A stretch of DNA of 64,000 nt from Mycobacterium deserti (lineage in GTDB: Bacteria; Actinomycetota; Actinomycetes; Mycobacteriales; Mycobacteriaceae): the NCBI RefSeq assembly GCF_025345615.1, contig NZ_JAODWD010000006.1, positions 480,410 to 544,409 on the forward strand, in the 5' to 3' direction. Below are positions 17,538-24,807 of the stretch, piece by piece. The notes beneath the pieces were generated by a model that was not told the origin of the DNA, made no database searches, and saw only the letters and a program-made list of their open reading frames with translations. How positions within the stretch are numbered: the first letter of the stretch is position 1; every line of letters starts with the position of its first letter. A program made the position numbers and the translations under genes.

Positions 17538-18524
17538 ATGACGCGTTTTGGCTACACCTTGATGACCGAACAGAGCGGACCTAAAGACCTTGTCCGTTAT
17601 GCAATTTCGGCGGAACGCGCAGGGTTCGACTTCGAGGTGTCCTCGGACCATTACTTTCCATGGCTTTCGTCGCAGGGCCACGCTCCCTACGCGTGGTCGG
17701 TGCTTGGCGCCGTCGCGCACGCCACCGAGCGCGTCGAGCTGTTCACCTACGTCACCTGTCCGACGATGCGCTACCACCCAGCGATCGTCGCGCAGAAAGC
17801 GGCAACATTGCAGATTCTCGCCGACGGGCGGTTCACCCTCGGGCTCGGCAGTGGCGAGAACCTCAACGAGCACGTGGTCGGCGAGCGCTGGCCGACGGTG
17901 ACGCGTCGTCAGGCGATGCTCAAAGAGGCCATCCAGATCATCCGCGAGCTGTTCACCGGCGAACTCGTCGACTGGAAGGGCGAGTACTTCGAGGTCGATT
18001 CGGCGCGACTGTGGGATCTTCCCGAGACGCCGGTGTCGATTGCGACGGCCGTCTCGGGGGAGCGGTCGGTGGAGATCTTCGCGCCGCTGTCCGATCATCT
18101 GATCGCGGTCGAGCCGAACAAGGATCTCGTCCACGCGTGGCATGAGCAGCGACGCGGTACCGGGTTGACCGGTGACGTTCGGGTCGTCGGGCAGATCCCG
18201 ATCTGCTGGGATCGCGACCGTGACACCGCAGTGGCACGCGCCCACGACCAGTTCCGCTGGTTCGCCGGCGGATGGTCGGTCAATGCTGACCTGCCGACGA
18301 CGGCGGGTTTCGACGGCGCTACCCAGTTCGTACGCCCTGAGGACGTCGCCGAATCCATCCCGTGCGGGCCGGATCTGGACGCGATCGTCGACGCGGTGAG
18401 CGAATACTGGGAGGCGGGTTTCACCGATGTGGCGCTGGTGCAGGTCGGCGGCGAGAGTCAGGACCTGTTCCTCGAAGAGGCCGCGGGCCCGCTGCTGGAG
18501 AAGCTGCGTTCCGCAGCGAACTGA
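17538..18524 (+). CDS. F420-dependent LLM-class oxidoreductase (TIGR03557-like)
   Basis: A 328-residue luciferase-like (TIM barrel) protein. It starts with FGYTLMTEQSGPKDLVRYA, has the SSDHYFPW segment and the F420 binding signatures YVTCPTMRYHPAIVAQKAAT and GLGSGENLNEHVVG found in the family related to F420-dependent glucose-6-phosphate dehydrogenase. The substrate is unknown, though the VSIATAVSGERSVE and GGWSVNADLP blocks follow the TIGR03557 pattern. In the cytoplasm it would transfer hydride to or from F420. A hairpin may limit its translation. Confidence 0.9.
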   Translation: MTRFGYTLMTEQSGPKDLVRYAISAERAGFDFEVSSDHYFPWLSSQGHAPYAWSVLGAVAHATERVELFTYVTCPTMRYHPAIVAQKAATLQILADGRFTLGLGSGENLNEHVVGERWPTVTRRQAMLKEAIQIIRELFTGELVDWKGEYFEVDSARLWDLPETPVSIATAVSGERSVEIFAPLSDHLIAVEPNKDLVHAWHEQRRGTGLTGDVRVVGQIPICWDRDRDTAVARAHDQFRWFAGGWSVNADLPTTAGFDGATQFVRPEDVAESIPCGPDLDAIVDAVSEYWEAGFTDVALVQVGGESQDLFLEEAAGPLLEKLRSAAN

Positions 18525-18543
18525 CTCGATCGAAAGGGAGAAC

Positions 18544-18696
18544 ATGCCGACTGGCAAGGGTATCTACGACGACGACAACCGCGACGAACCGAAGGGCGGT
18601 CGGCCTGGCCCGAAGGACGAGGGCAACGAAGGCGGCATGGCCACCAGGGAGAACGCTCCCGACGTCGCGGACTCCGGCGAAGAGCCGACGGCCTGA
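18544..18696 (+). CDS. Small hydrophilic protein, unknown
   Basis: A 50-residue, highly charged protein rich in Gly, Asp, Glu and Lys (MPTGKGIYDDDNRDEPKG at the start, DVADSGEEPTA at the end). It has no hydrophobic core and is probably disordered. The ribosome site GAAAGGGAG before the ATG is very good, and it lies 19 bases after the oxidoreductase stop, so it is likely in the same transcript. I do not recognise the family, though the composition recalls small stress proteins. Confidence 0.65.
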   Translation: MPTGKGIYDDDNRDEPKGGRPGPKDEGNEGGMATRENAPDVADSGEEPTA

Positions 18697-18699
18697 CGA

Positions 18700-19359
18700 C
18701 TACTCGGCGTCGCGGCCCTCGCGGCTGCGTCGGTAGGCGGACCGCCGAAATTCGCTGAGCCAGTTAGGCGCCAGCTGGACAGCAGGATCGCAGTTCACTG
18801 TCGGGTCGAACGCGATGTCGTCACTGCTGGGGTCGAGGTGGTGGAACGACAGCCGGCCTAAAGGCTCGAACCCGCCTGTGCCGGACGCTTGTTCGATATC
18901 GAATTCCACTGCGTGCGAATCGATGTGATTTCTGATGGTGTCGAGAGACAGGCCCGGCTCGGAGATGTCGGTGGTCAGCCGCCCGCGAACCCACCAGATG
19001 TCACCCTTGTAGCGCAGCGGCATCAGGCTCGACACTGCCACTCCCGACCACGAGGTGACGGGCCGCAGGACGAGGCGGCCGACCGTCGAGGCGAGCAGGA
19101 CGTCCCATGGGGTTCCGGATCGGAACTGGGGCGGCATCCGCCACGCCACCCCGACCAGGTCCGGAACCGTGCCTGGCATGCCGATGGCCTTGGAGATGCG
19201 GCCGACGACGTCACAGGACTCCATCGGCAAGCCGACACCCTGCGCGGCCACCCGCTCGAAACGGCCCACGGCCAGCACTCCCGCCGGATGAAACAACCGG
19301 CGCTGCCGAATGGCCGAGCCTAGGCGGACGGGCAGGGTGGATATGTCGAGGAATCGCAC
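18700..19359 (-). CDS. Conserved protein of unknown function
   Basis: A 219-residue soluble protein. It begins MRFLDISTLPVRLGSAIRQR, followed by LFHPAGVLAVGRFERVA and a repeated pattern of short strands (DVLLASTVGRLVLRPV, SSLMPLRYKGDIWWVRG) suggesting a beta-barrel-like core. Related actinobacterial proteins exist under vague names; the LFHPxG segment recalls catalase-like proteins, but that is only a hint. It is divergent from the methyltransferase gene, sharing the region with the inverted repeat at 19394. Confidence 0.7.
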   Translation of the reverse strand: MRFLDISTLPVRLGSAIRQRRLFHPAGVLAVGRFERVAAQGVGLPMESCDVVGRISKAIGMPGTVPDLVGVAWRMPPQFRSGTPWDVLLASTVGRLVLRPVTSWSGVAVSSLMPLRYKGDIWWVRGRLTTDISEPGLSLDTIRNHIDSHAVEFDIEQASGTGGFEPLGRLSFHHLDPSSDDIAFDPTVNCDPAVQLAPNWLSEFRRSAYRRSREGRDAE

Positions 19360-19393
19360 CGATCTCGGGTGCCCACTGGGCGGTGAGGCAAAA

Positions 19394-19426
19394 CCCGTAC
19401 CAGCGTTTTAACACCGCTGATACGGG
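19394..19426. promoter_or_regulatory. 12-bp inverted repeat between divergent genes
   Basis: CCCGTACCAGCG (19394-19405) and CGCTGATACGGG (19415-19426) are inverted copies with one mismatch and a 9-base spacer. The site lies between the start of the unknown gene at 19359 and the methyltransferase start at 19481, so it may be an operator for both, or a hairpin in the leader of the rightward genes. Confidence 0.5.
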
Positions 19427-19480
19427 GCATTTATTTCCGCAGTGCTGCGGCACCTTAGCGAATACTGTCGAAAGGCCGAT

Positions 19481-20167
19481 GTGACAACCGCATACACCGA
19501 TACGCGCGGATCGATCAGCGCGATCGAGGGCGTGTACGCCCCGCAAGAAGATTCACACCTGCTCATCGACGTGATGGACCGGTCCGGGCTGGTTCCCGGG
19601 CGGCGGGTGGTCGATCTGTGCACCGGAAGCGGCGTGGTCGCGATCGGAGCGGCCACTCAGGGGGCGGCCGAGGTCTTGGCCTTCGACATCTGCCCGCGCG
19701 CGGTCCGGTGCGCGCGGGCCAACGCGGCAGCGGCCGGGGCCGAGGTATCTGTGCACCTCGGATCGTGGACGCGTGCGGCGGAATTCGGTCCGTTCGATCT
19801 GCTCGTGTGCAATCCGCCGTACGTGCCGCACGCGCCGGGGGAGGACACCGAAGAGGTCGCCGGCCCGTCATGGGCGTGGAATGCCGGGCGTGACGGCCGG
19901 TTGGTGCTCGACCCATTGTGCGCGTCGGCGGCGGAATTGCTCGTCGATGGGGGCACCGTGCTGATCGTGCAGTCGGAGTTCTCCGGCGTCGAGTCCTCAT
20001 TGGACGCGCTGAACGGCTGCGGATTCATCGCGGAAGTGGTTGCCGAGCAACAAATTCCGTTCGGTCCAGTGTTGTCGGCCAGAGCCAAGTGGCTGGAACG
20101 CATGGGTTGGTTGCAGAACGGCAGGCGCGAAGAGAAGCTCGTTGTGATCCGAGCGGACAAAGCGTGA
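19481..20167 (+). CDS. HemK2/MTQ2-like class I methyltransferase
   Basis: A 228-residue methyltransferase. The SAM site is VVDLCTGSGVVAIGAA, and the catalytic NPPY motif is in DLLVCNPPYVPH, which marks enzymes methylating an amide or amino nitrogen such as the Gln of release factors (PrmC/HemK and MTQ2 groups). The EGVYAPQEDSHLLIDV segment is typical of the short HemK2 form. The target here is unknown. GTG 19481 with AAAGG six bases upstream is preferred over GTG 19442. It overlaps the CDGSH gene by a GTGA junction. Confidence 0.85.
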   Translation: MTTAYTDTRGSISAIEGVYAPQEDSHLLIDVMDRSGLVPGRRVVDLCTGSGVVAIGAATQGAAEVLAFDICPRAVRCARANAAAAGAEVSVHLGSWTRAAEFGPFDLLVCNPPYVPHAPGEDTEEVAGPSWAWNAGRDGRLVLDPLCASAAELLVDGGTVLIVQSEFSGVESSLDALNGCGFIAEVVAEQQIPFGPVLSARAKWLERMGWLQNGRREEKLVVIRADKA

Positions 20168-20385
20168 GCGACCGCGAGGTGCGCGTCGTGCGGGTCGTGC
20201 CGTCGGGCCCGGTCATGGTCGAAGGGCCGGTTCGTATCGAGATGCCCGACGGCAGCGTCGTGGAATCGGATCGATTCATGGTCGCGATCTGCGCGTGTCG
20301 GCGCAGTAAGAACTACCCGCTGTGCGACACCAGCCACCGGTGCCGCAAGCGCAGCGAGCCGTCGTCAGCCAAGCGGTCGGCGTAA
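20164..20385 (+). CDS. CDGSH-type iron-sulphur protein
   Basis: A 73-residue protein with the signature of a single CDGSH [2Fe-2S] site: C-A-C-R-R-S-K-N-Y-P-L-C-D-T-S-H at about residues 44-59. The three Cys and one His ligands are present; the usual Gly after Asp is Thr. Such proteins carry a redox-active, transferable cluster. GTG at 20164 overlaps the stop of the methyltransferase (GTGA), so the two are translated together. Its 3' end overlaps the convergent diiron-protein gene by 21 bases. Confidence 0.9.
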   Translation: MSDREVRVVRVVPSGPVMVEGPVRIEMPDGSVVESDRFMVAICACRRSKNYPLCDTSHRCRKRSEPSSAKRSA

Positions 20386-21384
20386 CGAGGAGCGTCCGTC
20401 TCGCCAGCAGTCCATCAAGTGGTTGGCGAGAATGTCCTCGACCACCGCGTGCGCCCTGATTCCGAACACGACATCGCGGTCCAGATGCGGCTCGCGAGCC
20501 ACCAGGTCGCCGACCACATCGGTGCGGACGACCTGTTCGTGAACGGCGTCGGCTTCGACGTGTTCGCGGTAGAACGTCATGCAGGGTTGCGGCGCGCCCA
20601 TCCGCTCGAGCGCCTGGACCAGTCGGCGTGACCCGGGTGATGACGTGATCTCGGTCGACGCGAAATGTCCGACCGCTGCGCCGCGCAGTTCGCGGTGCAG
20701 TCCGAATAGCGACATGAGGTTGACCGACGCCAGCGCGCCGGCAGGCACGTCGTCGAGGTAGCCGAGATAGGTCGTGTCGAGCCCGGCGGCGTCCATCAGT
20801 TCCGCCCACAGGTGCGCGTGCACATGCTCGCCGCGCCCCGCGCCGAACTCGTCGAACTCCACGGCGACGAAAGAGGCTTTCGCCTGCCCCATCAGGCGTG
20901 GGATGGCGAACGCGTGCGGATCCCCCTCTTTGAGGTGGTACAGCGAGCGGTGCACGAAGTATTCGCGCATCTGCTCCCAGGTGCCCTTGTCGCGCAGGTA
21001 GTAGGACGGGCCGTCGCCGTCGACGGGCTCGAACGACAGCGCCTCCATCTCGGCTGCGGCCGTCTCGTCGTCGCCGATCTCGCCGACGTCGCGGCGGACG
21101 GCGCCGAGGAACACCTCTTCGAGTCGACCGCGGACATGCAGCAGCGACGGGTTCCACTCCCAGCGGGAGCTGACGTCGGCAAATCCGCGGTAGTGCAACT
21201 CGTAGCAGACATAGAGCGCCAGCTGCAGGTCGAGACCGTAGGGATCGGCCTCGCAGACCGGCACGTCGATGGGTCGCGCATGCAACGCGGGCCTGCTGCG
21301 GTGCAGAACGTCGAGGATGGTGGCCGACAGCGGTCCGACCGCCTGCGGCAGCGCAGGCTCGACATAGGTCGATGGCAGAGTCAC
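20365..21384 (-). CDS. Haem-oxygenase-like iron-containing redox enzyme
   Basis: A 339-residue all-helical protein of the family named iron-containing redox enzyme, in the haem-oxygenase-like diiron oxidase superfamily (relatives UndA, BesC, SznF). Visible motifs are REYFVHRSLYHLKEGDPHAF, EFDEFGAGRGEHVHAHLWAELM, and a third helix with VVEDILANHLMD; the Glu and His residues fit iron binding, but the exact ligand set is inferred. The substrate is unknown. GTG 21384 is taken as start. Its tail overlaps the CDGSH gene in convergent orientation. Confidence 0.82.
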   Translation of the reverse strand: MTLPSTYVEPALPQAVGPLSATILDVLHRSRPALHARPIDVPVCEADPYGLDLQLALYVCYELHYRGFADVSSRWEWNPSLLHVRGRLEEVFLGAVRRDVGEIGDDETAAAEMEALSFEPVDGDGPSYYLRDKGTWEQMREYFVHRSLYHLKEGDPHAFAIPRLMGQAKASFVAVEFDEFGAGRGEHVHAHLWAELMDAAGLDTTYLGYLDDVPAGALASVNLMSLFGLHRELRGAAVGHFASTEITSSPGSRRLVQALERMGAPQPCMTFYREHVEADAVHEQVVRTDVVGDLVAREPHLDRDVVFGIRAHAVVEDILANHLMDCWRDGRSSLRRPLG

Positions 21385-21499
21385 GCTTCTGAGATTCCCG
21401 CCGTAACTGCTAGTGAAACTAGGCGATCTCACCTAACATTTACGCGAACGCAAATAAATAGCCGTAGGTGTGCGATCCTGTTTGGGGCTCAACAGCGTT

Positions 21500-21511
21500 T
21501 ACATTTATGTA
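21500..21511. promoter_or_regulatory. Palindrome TACATTTATGTA ahead of a small membrane protein gene
   Basis: TACATTTATGTA is a perfect 5-2-5 palindrome 48 bases before the ATG at 21559. An imperfect one, ATTTACG-N4-CGCAAAT, lies further left near 21439. This is an AT-rich island in a GC-rich genome, fitting a promoter or operator. Confidence 0.4.
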
Positions 21512-21558
21512 CATGGGGGAATGCACGGTTAGCCGTGTAGGTCTGAGGGGGTTCTGCA

Positions 21559-21798
21559 ATGGTCGACATACTGCTAGCCACTTACTTCGCTTGTTGGGGC
21601 GTAGCCACGATTGCGGTGTACGTGGCCACTCGGTGGCTCTCGGACCGCCGCGCTCCCGCGCCTCACCCGCTGATCATGAGCATCGTCGCGGGCGCCGTGT
21701 GGCCGCTGTTGCTGGTCGGCCTGGTGGAGTTGAGCTCCGTGATGGTCTACACGAAGGCACAGAACAAGCCCGAGGCCAGAGTCGGTATTTTTGCCTGA
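21559..21798 (+). CDS. Small two-helix membrane protein, unknown
   Basis: A 79-residue protein with two membrane helices (VDILLATYFACWGVATIAVYVAT at the N-terminus, IMSIVAGAVWPLLLVGLVEL in the middle) joined by a short basic loop, and a polar tail KAQNKPEARVGIFA. A GAGGGGG run upstream of the ATG supports the start. I do not know the family. It converges on the diguanylate cyclase gene 18 bases away. Confidence 0.65.
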   Translation: MVDILLATYFACWGVATIAVYVATRWLSDRRAPAPHPLIMSIVAGAVWPLLLVGLVELSSVMVYTKAQNKPEARVGIFA

Positions 21799-21816
21799 CC
21801 GGCCGTTCGAGCCCAA

Positions 21817-22917
21817 TCAGTTGATCGGCTCACGGCTGTACTTCTCGTAGCGGGGTGCCAGTTCGACACGGTTGCCGCCCTTGCGCTTGGCCTCGTACAT
21901 CGCCAGGTCCGCGGCGTCGACCAGTTGATCGATGCTGTCGGCGACGTCGTCGTGCAGGATGTCGCTGCGCTCCGCATACGCCACCCCGATGCTGGCACTC
22001 ACGTTGTTGCACCGCCTCTTGATGGCTTGGCACAGCGACGTCGTCAGCGACGCCGCGTCGTGGGACACCGACGTGAAGGCGACGATGAATTCCTCGCCGC
22101 CGCTTCGGCATATCGGCACACCCGCTGGCGCATGCTCGCGCAGCAGGTCGGCGACCTGCATCAGTGTGCGGTCGCCGGCGGCATGGCCGTAGGTGTCGTT
22201 GACGCGTTTGAAGTCGTCGAGATCGACCATGATGACGAGCACGAACCCGTGGTCGCTCTTGGCCATGCCTGCGATCAGTCGCCGGCCGGCGTCGACGAAC
22301 CCCCGGCGGTTGAGAAGTCCGGTCAGCGGGTCCTCGTCCGAGCGGGCCGCATATCTACTCATCGCCTTTGACGTGCCCCGAATCCCCAGTGGGACAGCAA
22401 TATTCAACAACCAGACCAGCCAGAACGCGGCCAGCGCGGTGGTGAGGTCGGTCTCTCTCGCGAGTCGGTGCCCGACGAGAACGGCGGTGCCCAGCGCGAC
22501 GGCGATGTTGAAGACGAGAACCCGGGAGCTGTGGAAGAACCCGATGTAGCCACCGGTGACCGCCCCGGCCGTGCATGCGAGGGCGGCGCCCCAGGCACTG
22601 GGCTGAGTGAGGCTCCAGGCGGACACCGCGACGGTGCCCAGGATGACCGACACCAGCGACTGGCGTCGCGTCGGCCACCTGGTCAACCAGAACCACGTCA
22701 TGACCGCGGACAACGCCGCTCCTGCGACTCCGACGGTGACCTCCGTGGATGCGAGCTGATCCGAACGCGCCAGGACCGACAGTGGAACCAGCGCCGATGA
22801 GGTCGTCACCAGGGCCATCAGCACCCGGGTGGGGCGCAGGAGTTCGCGCTGACGCAGGAACTTCGTCACCGATTCGAATTGGTCGGGCTCGGCCAACCAG
22901 TCCGTGAACCGTGGCAT
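21817..22917 (-). CDS. Membrane-bound GGDEF diguanylate cyclase
   Basis: A 366-residue protein. About six membrane helices fill residues ~30-195, then comes a GGDEF domain that makes cyclic di-GMP from two GTP. It shows DPLTGLLNRRGFVDAG, the metal site VDLDDFKRVNDTYGHAAGD, the active-site loop as GGEEF (SGGEEFIVAF), and ASIGVAYA with DLAMYEAKRKGGN near the end. The loop is a catalytically allowed variant. No RxxD inhibition site precedes it. No EAL domain is fused. The membrane part presumably senses a signal; which is unknown. Confidence 0.92.
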   Translation of the reverse strand: MPRFTDWLAEPDQFESVTKFLRQRELLRPTRVLMALVTTSSALVPLSVLARSDQLASTEVTVGVAGAALSAVMTWFWLTRWPTRRQSLVSVILGTVAVSAWSLTQPSAWGAALACTAGAVTGGYIGFFHSSRVLVFNIAVALGTAVLVGHRLARETDLTTALAAFWLVWLLNIAVPLGIRGTSKAMSRYAARSDEDPLTGLLNRRGFVDAGRRLIAGMAKSDHGFVLVIMVDLDDFKRVNDTYGHAAGDRTLMQVADLLREHAPAGVPICRSGGEEFIVAFTSVSHDAASLTTSLCQAIKRRCNNVSASIGVAYAERSDILHDDVADSIDQLVDAADLAMYEAKRKGGNRVELAPRYEKYSREPIN

Positions 22918-23296
22918 GTACGAGTCCTCCGCCGAATATGCGCGTGCGTCAGCTAATGGAAAGGCCTCACATTCTGAAACCGCGAAAATTCGCCGAACGC
23001 AGCGTGGATCAGACCGGCCGTGGTCTTCTCTGCGCGTTCGGAGAAGTGATCAGAGAACCAATCTGGCAAGGATTCACGTTGATTGTCAAGGAAGTGGGAC
23101 GCTCAACGCCCAAGCGGCGCCACCAGCACTTCGTGTATTTGCCATAGTTGTAAATTACTGGACCCCGCCGCAGATTCAGCAACTAAGTCAGCCGTATTGC
23201 CAGTCGATACCGAGAAGTGACGCGTGACCAGCGGTTCGGGGCAGACGGGTGCCGTTGCCGGCCCACCGTCGTGGGCACAGCCGGAGACTGAACGAC
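22918..23296. other. 379-base gap, nothing recognised
   Basis: This stretch between the diguanylate cyclase start and the tRNA-Pro terminator is clearly richer in A and T than its surroundings. It must hold the cyclase promoter. No convincing reading frame, RNA gene or repeat was seen. Confidence 0.4.
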
Positions 23297-23325
23297 AGAT
23301 GCCCCGAGTCCGGCTCGGGGCATCT
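23297..23325 (-). terminator. Perfect 12-bp hairpin after tRNA-Pro
   Basis: AGATGCCCCGAG (23297-23308) and CTCGGGGCATCT (23314-23325) pair perfectly around a TCCGG loop, 18 bases beyond the 3' end of the leftward tRNA-Pro gene. It has no strong U-run, which is usual in mycobacteria. Confidence 0.75.
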
Positions 23326-23342
23326 GATCTGCCTCACTGCTG

Positions 23343-23416
<74 letters not shown>

Positions 23417-23599
23417 CATGAAGCCACGACAGCGTATCGCACGCGCAGGGTGCGAAGCCAAACGCATAAGCCCTACGTGGGACGGGATTTCTGTCTCTGC
23501 GGCGGGCATGGCGACGCACATCACGACACGCCGCGGGAAGGAAGTGGGATGTCGGTGTCGTTATGCACACTGACGGCATCACGACGAATCGAGGCAGAG

Positions 23600-23797
23600 A
23601 TGACTGGACTCGGAGCTTCCATCTACATCGGCTTCTTCGCTCTGGCCGCGCTGTGGCTGTTCTTGACCTCCGACGGGCCGCTGACGGGACGGGCCGACGA
23701 TCAGGGCCAGCGCCCGCAGCGCTCGAACTCCACCAGCACTGAGGCCGCGTCCGAGGGGTCCAACCCCTGGCTGGTCAGCCACTCGTCACAGAAGTAG
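23600..23797 (+). CDS. Possible small membrane protein, unknown
   Basis: A 65-residue frame starting ATG at 23600, with GAGGCAGAG just upstream. The first half has one strong hydrophobic helix (IYIGFFALAALWLFLTSDG). The second half, from about residue 35, overlaps the end of cds1 on the other strand by 97 bases and is low-complexity Ser, Gln and Asn. The helix and ribosome site argue for a real protein; the antisense tail argues that the C-terminus is not conserved. Uncertain. Confidence 0.35.
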   Translation: MTGLGASIYIGFFALAALWLFLTSDGPLTGRADDQGQRPQRSNSTSTEAASEGSNPWLVSHSSQK

Positions 23798-24807
23798 GTG
23801 TCCGCGTAGCGGTCGCCGCTATCGGCGAGCAGGGTCACCACCGACCCGCTGCGCTCTTCGTCGATCATCTCCGCCAAGAGGCCGAAGGCGCCCCACAAAT
23901 TCGTTCCCGTCGACGGCCCGACGCGGCGGCCCAACACCGCACTCGCGTGGCGGGCGGCCGCCACGGACGCGGCATCGGGCACGGCGACCATCCGGTCGAC
24001 GACATCGGGCAGGAACGACGGCTCGACGCGCGGCCTGCCGATGCCCTCGATGCGCGACGACATGCCCGTCACCACGTCGTCCCGGTGTTGGACGTATGAC
24101 GGGAAGAACGCCGAGTTCTCCGGGTCGACGACGCACAGTTGTGTCGCATACCGGCGGTAGCGGATGTAGCGCCCGATGGTGGCGCTGGTGCCGCCGGTTC
24201 CTGCCCCAACCACCACCCATTGCGGACACGGGTGCGCCTCGTCGCGCATCTGCTCGAATATCGACTCGGCGATGTTGTTGTTGCCGCGCCAGTCGGTGGC
24301 ACGTTCGGCGTTGGTGAACTGGTCGAGGTAGTGGCCGCCTGTCTCTTCGGCCAGCCGCTCCGCCTCTGCGTACACCTGCGACGACTCGGCGACGAAATGG
24401 CAACGGCCACCCTGTGATTCGATCAGCTTGATTTTCGTGGCACTGGTCGACGACGGCATCACCGCGATGAACGGCAGTCCGAGCAGCGCCGCGAAGTAGG
24501 CCTCCGAGACCGCCGTCGACCCCGACGAGGCCTCGATGACCGTCGTGTTCTCACCGATCCAGCCATTGCACAGCGCGTAGAGGAACAGCGAGCGTGCCAG
24601 CCGGTGCTTCAGGCTGCCGGTGATGTGGGTGGTCTCGTCCTTGAGGTACAGCTGGACGTCGACACCCTCGCTCCATGCGGTCGGCAACGGATAGCGCAGC
24701 AGATGGGTGTCGGCGCTGCGGCGGGCGTCGGCCTCGATCAGCCGGACGGCGTTGTCCGCCCAGGTGCGCGGCTGGCTGCGGCTGGCTGTCGATGCTTGCC
24801 CGGTCAC
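23701..24807 (-). CDS. cds1: PLP-dependent cysteine synthase-family lyase (Cds1/Rv3684-type)
   Basis: A 368-residue fold-type II PLP enzyme. The PLP lysine is in THITGSLKHRLA (about residues 61-72), the substrate loop is EASSGSTAVSEAY, and the phosphate-binding loop is GAGTGGTSATIGRY. The M. tuberculosis orthologue Rv3684 is reported as a cysteine desulfhydrase that produces H2S from cysteine and supports redox balance and respiration; I infer the same here from length, sequence and gene order. GTG start overlaps the stop of the phosphoesterase gene (GTGA), so ponA2, the phosphoesterase and cds1 form one minus-strand operon. Confidence 0.88.
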   Translation of the reverse strand: MTGQASTASRSQPRTWADNAVRLIEADARRSADTHLLRYPLPTAWSEGVDVQLYLKDETTHITGSLKHRLARSLFLYALCNGWIGENTTVIEASSGSTAVSEAYFAALLGLPFIAVMPSSTSATKIKLIESQGGRCHFVAESSQVYAEAERLAEETGGHYLDQFTNAERATDWRGNNNIAESIFEQMRDEAHPCPQWVVVGAGTGGTSATIGRYIRYRRYATQLCVVDPENSAFFPSYVQHRDDVVTGMSSRIEGIGRPRVEPSFLPDVVDRMVAVPDAASVAAARHASAVLGRRVGPSTGTNLWGAFGLLAEMIDEERSGSVVTLLADSGDRYADTYFCDEWLTSQGLDPSDAASVLVEFERCGRWP

